From Ophiostoma sp. CBS 140.51 (lineage: Eukaryota > Ascomycota > Sordariomycetes > Ophiostomatales > Ophiostomataceae): 64,000 bases of DNA. Shown here piece after piece: positions 55,456 to 64,000 of the stretch. The position numbers and the translations under genes are program-made. The notes beneath the pieces were generated by a model that was not told where the DNA came from, searched no databases, and saw only the letters and a list, made by a program, of their open reading frames with translations. The number at the start of each line of letters is the position of its first letter. Position 1 is the first letter of the stretch. Location of the stretch: positions 1-64,000 of the forward strand of contig JANSLP010000037.1 of NCBI GenBank assembly GCA_029298735.1, given 5' to 3'.

Positions 55456-56573
55456 GGTGGAGGTGTTGACAGGATGTGATGTCGATGTTGAGTGATGTCG
55501 TGGTTAAAGATCGAGACACTGGTGATCGCTGATAATGTCGATGCTGGCGATGATGGAAAAAATCAAAACAATGAAAGTAAAAGAGAGCAAGCCTTAATAT
55601 AATATCTCCCCTTTCATTGTAGAATCATGTTCCCTACGGCATGCCCGACTCTGGACGGACTCCCGCATGGAAAGAGAGTCCGCACGGGTCGTCCTTTGCC
55701 ATATCTTACGCGCTACGGACAATCACGTCTACCCCTGGGTTTTTTTGTCTCTTTTTCTGTTCTTTCCTTATTCCTACCGTCTTTCTTTCTCGATCTGCCG
55801 TCTGGGCGGGCCCGAACGACTGGCCGATGTCCTTCCAAGACAACACTATGTGCAGTGGTAGGGCGTAGTCCCAACGCCCACTGGAGCCACTCACACCAGT
55901 GGTGGCCCCACTCCGAACTGTCAGGGACCCCGACGGAAACGCCCGATTGGCTAAAGGGTCTGTTAAGGAAGGTACCCACATCGGGGTCGGCCACTCTCGG
56001 AACAGCCGATTGACCGACTTCATCCCCTCTCCCCCACAGACTGACACTCTCCCAAACGACTTCTTCCACCACACGATCGATAAGCCCCGAAGAGTGTGCC
56101 GATTTTTGTTGTATATCGGGCAAACTCTAGGGAAAGCTTATTTTTGTCTTTTCTTTTTGCTTCGCTGCGACGTCATTTCTCCGAGGAGGGACTGTTCATT
56201 GTTTTATTGTCTGCCTCTTCAATGAGATTCCATCACGTCGCATGTCGCGTACGAGAGGTGGCCACAGCCATAGACGACACGCAATACTCAGTACAGGCAC
56301 GGCACAACGCGACATACCACGTGTGATATTGCACACAAGGCATTCTCGTATTCTTACACTACTCTTACATGCAACAGGGTCTGTACTGAGTCTTACACTC
56401 ATATACAGCTTACTGTCCGACAGCTGCCCACTTCCACGTCTACACCTGCATAGCTTGTTACAGGCAGTGTCCAAATAGGGCTGTTCTTGCCAAGACATCA
56501 ACTATACCGAGTATTTCTTTCACTTGAACTTCCAGCTCTGGCAATTGACATCTTACTCCCAACACACGACGCA
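55456..56573. other. Divergent promoter region of the MFS and Zn2Cys6 genes
   Basis: About 1.1 kb shared between the divergent exporter and regulator. An AT-rich TATA-like motif (taatataatatc, near 55597) lies about 145 nt before the MFS start. No gene is seen; the short open frames lack family resemblance. Regulator binding sites (CGG half-sites) would be expected here but cannot be assigned by eye. Confidence 0.5.
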
Positions 56574-59166
56574 ATGGACACCGACAACTACGATACATCG
56601 GGCAGCTCGCCCCCACGGCCAGCAAACACGGCAACAACTTCGTCCCACTTAACAGAAGCACCCCGATTCCGGCCTCGCGCATGTGCCCGCTGCAGCAACT
56701 CCAAGCTCAAGTGCAACTGGGTCTTGGAGCCGGGTGAAGGGCCGTGTGAGCGGTGCGCCCGCATGAAGGCAGAATGCCATCTCCCAACCCTCAAACCAAG
56801 GGGACCCAGAAGAGGCAATCCTACGTACGTTCCCTCAACGATCAAACAAATTATGTTCTCACTAACAGTATAGGCGTGTCGGCCAATTGGAGCAGAAGCT
56901 GGACGGCATCATGTCGTTGTTGACGGCCAGCAAACAGGTCCAACAACCAGCGCCATCGACTCAGACAACAGCATCCACGACGACTTCGACGACGACAGCC
57001 ACGTACGTCGACACGCCACCCGAGGCACAGGAATCGCCGGCATCGGCATCGACTCGGGGTGCATCGACGGCGGCACCGTCTCCAGACTCGTCGTCGCATT
57101 CACACGCTTCGCAAGCACACTCGCATCTCCAGTTGCCACATCGTTATGCCGGGAGTGGGACGGCAACCCCCATCACAACGGCCACTTCGTCACCCGGATC
57201 CTATCTTCCTCCTCCTCAACAACAACAACAGCAGCAACCTCTCCCTTCTCTGGTTCCACAGCCTCCTCCGCCAACCTACCCACCGCCCGAGAACCAGCTT
57301 CCATCCTTTGACAGTCTTCTTCGCATCCACCCGCTCGCACACATTGAGGTCCTCCCGGGGCTCAAAGTGACCTTTACCGATGCCGACCTCGCCTTGAACG
57401 AGTACCGCAAGACCTACTCGCCCCATTTTCCATTCGTGCCCTTGCCCAACGACTTGGTCGCTTTCGACTTTTTTCAAACACAGCCGTTCCTTCTCAAAGT
57501 CATTTTACAAGTCGTCCTCCCCCAGTCACCACAGATGCAGCGCGACGGCAAACGCTGGTTCCGCGAACAAATTGCCCTGCACGTGGTCACCAATGAAGAG
57601 AAGAGTGTTCCTCTGTTGCAGGCCATACTGTTGTACGTCGCCTGGTCCGATCTGGGCTTCTACATTGACCCAAAAGTCACGCCTCTTCTCCAGCTGGCCA
57701 CCGGCTTGGTTTCTGACCTGGGTCTGCACCGCCCTATTCACCATGAAATGAGTTTGACTCTCAATGCTTTTATTGCGGATGCCGCCACGGCTCTGCGCGG
57801 GTTCGGGTACGACCGCCCGCCGCATACCTTGGCGGGCATCCGCGCTATGCTGGGCTGCTACTATGTGTGTGCCCTGTCCGGCTCCTTCTTTCGGAGGACA
57901 CCCGCCTTCCCCTTCACCGCCTACATGGAGCAGTGCTGCCACCGCTTGATGTCAGCCAATGAGTTTGAGAGTGATGCGCTGGCTGTGGCTTTGGCCCGCA
58001 TGCAGCGGGTGGCTGCCCGCATCTATGCCGTCCTGCCCAACCCAGAAGTCGATGCCCCGCCCGCCTCGGCGTTTGCGCCGGTATACATGGCCATGGCCAC
58101 CATTCGCAAAGAGCTGGATCAGCTCGTCCACGGAAGCTCTGTAGAGCATGGAGGTGCCAGCAACGCATCCAGCGGTGGTGACAGCGACACCAGCGGCGGA
58201 TTGCACCCCTCCGTCCGCGTCAACTGCTTTCTGTGGACACACTACCACGCCATCCTTGTCCGTCTCTACGAGCCCGCCATCTTTTTGCGGCTGCGCACCG
58301 CCTCGTCGTCGGCCATCGACCTCGGTGACTCGGGTCTCCGCACGGAAGCCCTGTGGAACTGCCTCCAAGCTACCCGAGACTTTTTTGATGCCTACACCGC
58401 CGTGCCCCCAGACATCCTGGGTATTCTTCCACTGTTGGGAACCGTCCACCTGTCGTTTGGCATCGTCACCTTGACCCGGTTGCTGTCGCTCGACGCGCCA
58501 GAATGGCACATTGGCCAGGCCAGAAGGAGCTTTGACTTTGTGGCCTTGGCGTTGAGATTAGAACAGCAGTTTCAAGCAGCCGACGAGCTGGAAGCAACGA
58601 CGTCGTCCTCGGCTGGCGCCTCGACTTCTTCGACGACAACGTTTACGTCTCCGTTTCCGAGAAAGAGGAGATACGCCTACTTTGACACCCGCACCATCCT
58701 GGCCACCCACCGCGACAAGATGAGGTGGATACGGATATGGTACACGACGAAAATGCCCCCGGATCCGCATCAAGTGCCGCCGCCCGTGCAGACCATGGCG
58801 GGGAGGGCCAGTATGGCGCCGACACAGATGGGAGCGCCGCAGGCGCGACCTTCTCAACAACAAACGCAAGCACCCCACACGATGCCTTGGTCGGCCGAGT
58901 CGGCCGTGGCCGTGGCGTCAGCGCCCGTCCCGGCCGCCGTCTCACAACCACCCTACCCTTTCCCAACTGGCACGACGCCGGCACAACAAGCACAGACACC
59001 ACAGACTACCAATCTGATGGACGTCGACACGGACAACCCTCCGACACCTGGTGATCGACTCATCATTTCGTCTGGCGGAATGAATGTTCCCCTCGAAGAG
59101 TTTGACAGTACCTTTTGGAAAGCCATTTTTGATCTCGACAGTGCTTGGGAGCCGATGGCGCAGTAA
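56574..59166 (+). CDS. Zn2Cys6 fungal transcription factor
   Basis: Exons 56574-56824 and 56874-59166 encode 847 residues. The 49-nt intron (gtacgt donor, CTAAC branch, TATAG acceptor) falls just after the zinc cluster. The binuclear cluster is complete: C37, C40, C47, C58, C61 and C68 (CARCSNSKLKC, CERCARMKAEC). A short coiled-coil segment (RVGQLEQKLDGIMSLL) and a Thr/Ser/Gln-rich linker with polyQ follow, then the fungal-specific middle homology region (about 220-520; LLQAILLYVAWSDLGFY, ATGLVSDLGLHRP). The C-terminus is Pro/Gln-rich, then ends in an acidic, hydrophobic FWKAIFDLDSAWEP segment that could activate transcription. It is a nuclear regulator, by position probably of the MFS and cupin genes. 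Confidence 0.93.
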
Positions 59167-59964
59167 AAGAGAAGGCGTTATCTGAAAGGAAAAGAGGCGA
59201 GACAGTGCGTCGTACAACTAGTTCAATAGTTTTCTATTATTGTGTATCAAGTCGCGAATCAAAGATGCATTTTTTATTTTGAAATACAAATTAAATTGCA
59301 ATGAAAGTTTGATTTTGATTTTATGTTTGATCGATTTTTGTCAATTGATTTTGCCTTAAACAGCAGAACACTTATAGATGGCTCACAAACTACTGAAAGC
59401 GGCAGTTTTATTCAATCTACAAATTCACCGTCTTCCAAATTATTTTCTGTCGTGTTTGACGTCTCATCTTTTTCAAATATTTTCCGTCATTTTGCATGAA
59501 AAAGGAGCGGCTCCTTTTCGTTAAACAAAACTCGTGGCTGACATGTTATGTCCGGCCCAATGCAACCAATTTGGCGCTAGCCTTCTCTTCCATAGACTGT
59601 TACTGGCTGCATACACCCCTGTAACGGCCTTTGTAGCGGCTCTTCGGAGTTGTACTGGAAGGGCCCGCAAGGCCCGTTTAAGACCGACATCCTTTAGGAA
59701 CCTACATCGCCAACAGACTCAGGATCTGAAAATTCAAATACAAAATGTAGACGGGATCCTCAAATTTGATATTTCTTCTATTTGAAAAAGAAAATACAGT
59801 CGACAAAATAGGATGCAACTGCGACAAAGCCCCATCCACTCTGGCGGAGAATGCTTTGTAGAGGCCGCAATGGCCGTCCTCTTTTTTGTCATCACTTCTT
59901 TCATGGTTTGGGATTCATTCTTCACAGTGTTTAAATTTGTATTATTGACTACAAATAGATTTCA

Positions 59965-59974
59965 TATATAAATA
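59965..59974 (+). promoter_or_regulatory. TATA box of the cupin gene
   Basis: TATATAAATA about 126 nt before the cupin start codon, in an otherwise mixed-composition promoter. Position and sequence fit a TATA element. Confidence 0.55.
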
Positions 59975-60060
59975 GCAAGACGGCGAATACACAGAGACAA
60001 AGAATATCTGTACATAAAAACGGAGTGTTTTCTCTCCAGTCTCAACACTCATCTCATCTC

Positions 60061-60090
60061 AACATCAACATCAACATCAACATCAACAAC
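60061..60090 (+). repeat. AACATC hexamer repeat in the cupin 5' leader
   Basis: About four tandem copies of AACATC directly upstream of the start codon. This type of A/C-rich leader repeat is common in fungal 5' UTRs. Confidence 0.8.
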
Positions 60091-60099
60091 GACATCACT

Positions 60100-60768
60100 A
60101 TGGCCGACGAACAGTACTGGGACGAATATCTTCAACAGACATCTGCCCTGGGGATCATAAAACCAGATGCCATCTCAGGTGTTTTTCGTGGCGGTGGTGG
60201 AGGCAGTGGCGACCCCGGCCCCAGCACAGAGCCTCTTCCCGCCGAACCCGAAGTCAACAACACCCCCGTCGCCATTCGCGTCGTCCAAACCGCCAACACA
60301 CCTAATGGACGCTCCGTCTTTGCCTCGGACGAGTTTGTTTATGGGTACTACCCTTACACGGACGGCGCAGCGTTTGCCGCGATTGACAAACGCTCCAACA
60401 TTCCAGTGGCACACCGATCGGCGGCGGCGGCGTCGTCATCTTCTTCTTCCTCGTCGACACCACCCCGCTGCCCATCGTCCGGTACCGCTTTCGTCCTCTG
60501 CGAGGTTCCACCGTTCCGTGCAGCCATGCCTCCACGGCGGACACTGACTGTGGACTACGTTGTGGTTGTCACGGGAGAACTGACTGTTTGTTTGGACGGC
60601 GATGTGTCGACGGAAAAGACAGTACGGGCGGGAGACGTGCTGGTCCAGCAGGGCACGCAGCACATGTGGAGGAACCAGACGGACATGCCGTGTCGACTGT
60701 TGTATGTCATGGTGGCGGGGAGACGGATTACCCTGGCGAATGGGACCGTGTTGGACAAGAGTGGGTGA
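60100..60768 (+). CDS. Cupin domain protein
   Basis: A single exon of 222 residues starting at ATG 60100; the upstream open frame has no ATG. The N-terminal part (VAIRVVQTANTPNGRSVFASDEF) and the C-terminal cupin barrel (LTVDYVVVVTGELTVCLDGD, then VRAGDVLVQQGTQHMWRNQTDMPCRLLYVMV) resemble small fungal cupins associated with aromatic or polyketide-type compounds. The second motif keeps the His of GTQHMW; the first motif lacks the usual HxH metal pair (DYVVVV), so metal binding may be weak or altered. A Gly-rich loop (about 30-37) and a Ser-rich run (about 110-118) are insertions. It stands convergent with the DUF1857 gene. Confidence 0.8.
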   Translation: MADEQYWDEYLQQTSALGIIKPDAISGVFRGGGGGSGDPGPSTEPLPAEPEVNNTPVAIRVVQTANTPNGRSVFASDEFVYGYYPYTDGAAFAAIDKRSNIPVAHRSAAAASSSSSSSSTPPRCPSSGTAFVLCEVPPFRAAMPPRRTLTVDYVVVVTGELTVCLDGDVSTEKTVRAGDVLVQQGTQHMWRNQTDMPCRLLYVMVAGRRITLANGTVLDKSG

Positions 60769-61006
60769 GAGAATGGTGGGAGGAGATGTTTGTTTTGTGG
60801 ACCGGCGACTGTCTTTGGATTTTTGTTGTTCATTTTGTCAATTTAGAGCAATCCATTCCCAAGACAGTCTTCATAGCCATTTTATTTCAATTTTGAGCTC
60901 AGTCCATTTCATTCTTGCATACATAAACCTATGATTTAAATTTGATTTTGACAACATGATAGTTCTTTCAACTTGGCTTCCCTTCATACCAAATCCTTCA
61001 ACCAGT
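60769..61006. other. Convergent 3' region of the cupin and DUF1857 genes
   Basis: 238 nt between facing stop codons, AT-rich. Holds both 3' UTRs. Confidence 0.55.
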
Positions 61007-61561
61007 CTACTGTATCTGCCCCTCGGTGACCAGCCGGCGCGTGGTGGCAATGCTCGACTCAACCGCAAGTTTGGCAACCTGTCCGTTAGCGATGAGCTGG
61101 AAGATGATAATGATATGGGTGGGGATGGTTACCTTCTTATGAGACGCCTCCGCCTCTTGGTACTCGGCACTGCCGGGCGCCAGTGTCGCCGGATGCTTCC
61201 AGGCGAAAGCGTACGTCACGTACAGGTCCGAGGGGTCGCCGCTGGAGCCCGTGCTGATAATGTTGAGGACGGTGCTGCCGTTGTCGAGCTCATAGTCGAC
61301 GCGGTGGGGGGCATGCTCTGTGCAGACCTCGATCACCTCGGTAGGGTGGCCGGCCACGGCCCGAGCCGCCTTGAAAGTGACCTTGCGCTTGCAGACGCCG
61401 TTGGCGTCTGAAAGAACCTCGGACTTTTCAATGGCCGGGACAAACTCTTGCGGGTTGCGAACTTTGCGCTGAAAGCCGGCAAAGACCTGGGCTTCGGTCA
61501 ACACCGGGGTGGCACCGGGCGGGTTGACGGGCACGGTGTGGGCGAGGTGGATGGTGGTCAT
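61007..61561 (-). CDS. DUF1857 (SRPBCC-like) protein
   Basis: Exons 61561-61133 and 61078-61007 encode 166 residues. The 54-nt intron has a gtaacc donor, GCTAAC branch and GGACAG acceptor, is a multiple of three and contains no stop, so an unspliced message would give 184 residues with an 18-residue hydrophobic insertion (TIPTHIIIIFQLIANGQ). Splicing yields EASHKKVAKLAVESSIATTRRLV, the usual C-terminal amphipathic helix of the family. The motif MTTIHLAHTVPVN at the start, then SDANGVCKRKVTFK and SDLYVTYAFAWKHP, identify DUF1857. The fold is a helix-grip barrel that binds small hydrophobic ligands; several fungal homologues lie in secondary-metabolite loci. Cytosolic. Confidence 0.85.
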   Translation of the reverse strand: MTTIHLAHTVPVNPPGATPVLTEAQVFAGFQRKVRNPQEFVPAIEKSEVLSDANGVCKRKVTFKAARAVAGHPTEVIEVCTEHAPHRVDYELDNGSTVLNIISTGSSGDPSDLYVTYAFAWKHPATLAPGSAEYQEAEASHKKVTIPTHIIIIFQLIANGQVAKLAVESSIATTRRLVTEGQIQ

Positions 61562-61651
61562 TTTGGTGGTGTTGTTGAAGTGTAGGCTGTATGTGTTCGG
61601 CGTGAGTGCTGATGAGAAGACGGATGTCTCGAGGTGGACTCTCGATACCTT

Positions 61652-61658
61652 CTTATAT
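61652..61658 (-). promoter_or_regulatory. TATA box of the DUF1857 gene
   Basis: ATATAAG on the minus strand, about 92 nt upstream of the start codon. Confidence 0.45.
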
Positions 61659-61945
61659 GTCTGTTGACTCCGGTGAAGCCGTTTGTCGGAGTCTGTGAGT
61701 TCCGTCGACCGTATGAGAATGAGACTCGAAAAAAGAAGGAGCTTGCGTATGATTGCTATATCTGGAGCACGCTGTGTAAGTCATTTGGTGTAAGTGAATG
61801 TATGGCAGAGATTGACTGGCAAATATTCACTGTTGAATGTATGGTTGACCAAAAATGGAAACTGTTGCGTGTCAGTGTGTGTAGAGGTTGCGCAGCCTTG
61901 TCCGTGTTGACTTCCGTTGTCTCCGGCTCAACTTAAGAGTTGAGA

Positions 61946-61985
61946 TAGCTCTGTCTAGCTCTGTCTAGCTCGGTCAAGCTCTGTC
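61946..61985 (+). repeat. CTGTCTAGCT decamer tandem repeat
   Basis: Four imperfect 10-nt copies (two perfect, flanked by diverged ones) upstream of the DUF1857 gene. Confidence 0.75.
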
Positions 61986-62340
61986 AGCGCGGCTGTTTTA
62001 TCCCACCGTCATGCGAAATGCCCCCAAAATCTGGTGGGGAAGTCCGACCTGTGGTTCCTGTCGGGCCCTGTGTTTAGGCGATACAGGAGCTCTTTGCGGG
62101 ATTCTTTGGCAGCTGTTTGGCCACGCTTTTAGGCGTTACCTTGCTCCTGTTCATGCGCTCCATGTCGTGTATTGTCAACCGTCGTCTTTGTGCTTGCTTG
62201 TATTCGTCTACATTTGCTTCTGTTTCATTAGCTAAGCCGGGCAACACAGGGCCTAGACTGTGCTTGGCAGACTTTGTGCTCTGCATCCTGGCGGCCCTCC
62301 CTCTTTACATCATCATGCGATCCAGAAGGAGCTGTTTTCT

Positions 62341-62385
62341 GTGTCCGTTCATGTCCGTGTCCGTTCATGTCCGTGTCCGTCTATG
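62341..62385 (+). repeat. TGTCCG-based short tandem repeat
   Basis: Alternating CATGTCCGTG and TCCGTT units repeated over about 45 nt. Confidence 0.6.
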
Positions 62386-63851
62386 CCGTCCTCGTTGTTT
62401 TTGTGTCTTTGAATCCTCGAGTCTCGTGCCATGTCCGGACTAGAGTAACGGAGACTCAGTAGAGTGCGTCTGCTCCGGCCTCGGTAAGAGAATGTGAAGC
62501 TGTATTCAAGAAAGCGAGTTCTCGTCATCTTAAAAACAAAAGAGTGAGAGTACTCTCTTCTCTTCGTCTCCAGATCAAATACAAACGACGTCACCTCTGC
62601 ATGGAAGCTCGATCGAAACGAAACAATCGATGGCCAGGTCCAGAATTTGACTTCATTGAGTGGCTCTTGATTGGTGCGCGAAGACGTTCAACCAGGAAAA
62701 TCCATCTGAAAAACATGCAGGGCTGTTCCGCCTCCCGACTGCCACCATTCCACCGACGCTCGTCCACACAAGGCTTTGGGAGTCGTTATCTGTCGAATCA
62801 GATGGCATCGTTCCCTTGGCCTCTGTCTTCAACGTCACAGTGGAAACTCTCCAAGGTCAAGCCACTGGCGTAATGTTTGTTCAAGCGACAGGCCAGACGC
62901 AAATTAGACGAAAAGACTAAACGCTGATTAGACACTCCCTTATTCTTCAAGGAAAGAAAAAAAGAACAAGAACAAGAACAAGCTTGACTTGACTGGAGAA
63001 CAAAAGGACAGGCCAAAAGGCCAAAAGCTCTGCCAGAGCCATCTCAAGACAAGCGTCGATCGGATGACGTTGACGCCAGTGGGGCAGACAAAAAAAAGTG
63101 TGCTACTGGGCTAGAGCCTCCAAGGTGTTTTGGTGTGTCCTGCTATCTCTCCCTGTGCGGATCCCCTCCTTTTGCGGCGGTCCGCGAAGTTGTGCTGGAG
63201 CTGGGAAGATCGTCGTCGAATGGTTGGCGGTTGGCAGCTGGATTGCAGCTGTTTGGCTCTGAGTTGAAACTGCATTCCTGAGCGTGCCTTCTTAATTGAG
63301 CAGTGGATGATGGCAGTTATGAATGTGCACTTTGAGGAAGCTGCGACAGCCAATCCACGTGCCAAAGAGTGTTCTTTCTGCGACAAGTTTTGCTTTGCCG
63401 CTTCCCTTTTCGAGGTCCTTCTTTCAGGCCAGAGCACACCAAAAGACACCAAAAAGCTTGCTAGGCGACGCTGAGTGACGCCGATGACGCACAGGTCAAG
63501 TTCACATCAAGAAAACATGAAACAAAAATGACCAGAAACAAGAACAGAAAATAGAAAGAAGTGCATCTCCCTTGCGTACTTTGATACAGACGTCGTGGTC
63601 ACGGTAATTGTACCGGAGAGGCCGGCCACTTTCTCTTTCTCTTTCTGTTGGCTGTTCTTGGTGGTGCTGGGTAGTGCAACGACCAACAGACAGGGCTGGC
63701 TGAGAAGACAAAAACAACAAGAGGCAGGCGAAAGCCAACAAAGAAAGACCCCACAAGATACCACCTGAATATGCAACCACTTTAGCCATTTGCACCCCCT
63801 TTTGGGAGACTTTCTTTGTTGACGTTCCGGAAAGGAGCAAGGAGTTGAAAG

Positions 63852-63908
63852 TAGGGAAGGAAAGGGAAAGAAGGGAAGGAAAGGGAAAGAAGGGAAAGAA
63901 GGGAAAGC
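63852..63908 (+). repeat. GGGAAAGAA-type polypurine repeat
   Basis: Tandem GGGAAGGAAA/GGGAAAGAA units over about 57 nt near the right end of the window. Confidence 0.7.
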
Positions 63909-64000
63909 AGGAACAGGAACTGGGCTGCCAACACGAGGAACGGCCGATCTGGAAGAAAACAAGAAGAAAGAAAAGAAACAAACTAGAAGACAGAAGGAAC

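Larger units (their letters stand above)
59167..60099. other. Intergenic between the regulator and cupin genes
   Basis: About 930 nt, AT-rich. It contains the 3' UTR of the regulator and the cupin promoter. The open frame at 59534-59785 has no recognised product. Confidence 0.5.
61562..64000. other. Right end, no recognisable gene
   Basis: About 2.4 kb. The first 100 nt are the promoter of the DUF1857 gene. Beyond it are short low-complexity repeats (61946-61985, 62341-62385, 63852-63908) and open frames without family resemblance. A gene may begin beyond the window. Confidence 0.5.

Noticed and set aside
61634..62920. Short open frames of 62-109 residues at the right end
   Set aside because: No codon bias, no shared splice pattern and no family resemblance; they overlap simple repeats.
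1..64000. tRNA, rRNA, CRISPR arrays and transposons
   Set aside because: Scanning by eye for tRNA B-box-like motifs, terminal inverted repeats and transposase or reverse transcriptase motifs found nothing convincing. A covariance-model search could still reveal small RNAs.

Overview
This window comes from a filamentous ascomycete (Pezizomycotina, probably a Sordariomycete). I cannot place it more finely from sequence alone. The evidence is short introns with GTNNGT donors, CTAAC branch points and YAG acceptors, GC-rich third codon positions in AT-richer spacers, and fungal families such as CHS7, HRI1, MVP1, DUF3716 and a Zn2Cys6 regulator. I see no transposon, CRISPR array, rRNA or confident tRNA. 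Exon boundaries were worked out by hand from splice signals and reading-frame continuity, not from transcripts.

Left part (1-21 kb): a three-exon DUF2264 protein (-); a fragment of an unknown gene (-, about 3.8-4.1 kb); the spliceosome factor CWC2 (+); a secreted DUF4360 protein with a Ser/Thr-rich tail (-); mitochondrial ribosomal protein uL15m (+); the sorting nexin MVP1 (+); and DCN1 (+), the cullin-neddylation co-ligase. DCN1 is split by two unusually long introns. The second contains an in-frame alternative first exon. The mitochondrial ribosomal protein bS6m (MRP17, -) converges on DCN1.

Middle part (21-46 kb): a 986-residue DUF3716 protein (-); the chitin synthase export chaperone CHS7 (-); an F-box/ankyrin-like protein (+); HRI1 (+); an amidoligase-like protein (-); a cytosolic thioredoxin (+); and a four-exon WD40 protein of the WDR44/Laf1-Dgr2 type with a C-terminal CxxC...CxxC zinc ribbon (-). 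About 3.7 kb without a recognisable gene lies between the amidoligase and thioredoxin genes, and nearly 4 kb lies upstream of the WD40 gene.

Right part (48-64 kb) looks accessory. It holds a Dabb (stress-responsive alpha/beta barrel) protein (+), an aldo-keto reductase with an 11-nt microexon (+), a secreted GH35 beta-galactosidase (-), a 14-TM MFS exporter (-), a divergent Zn2Cys6 regulator (+), a cupin protein (+) and a DUF1857 protein (-). The last four or five form a compact set of regulator, transporter and small-molecule-handling proteins that could be one co-regulated unit, although no backbone synthase is visible. The last 2.4 kb contains no recognisable gene.
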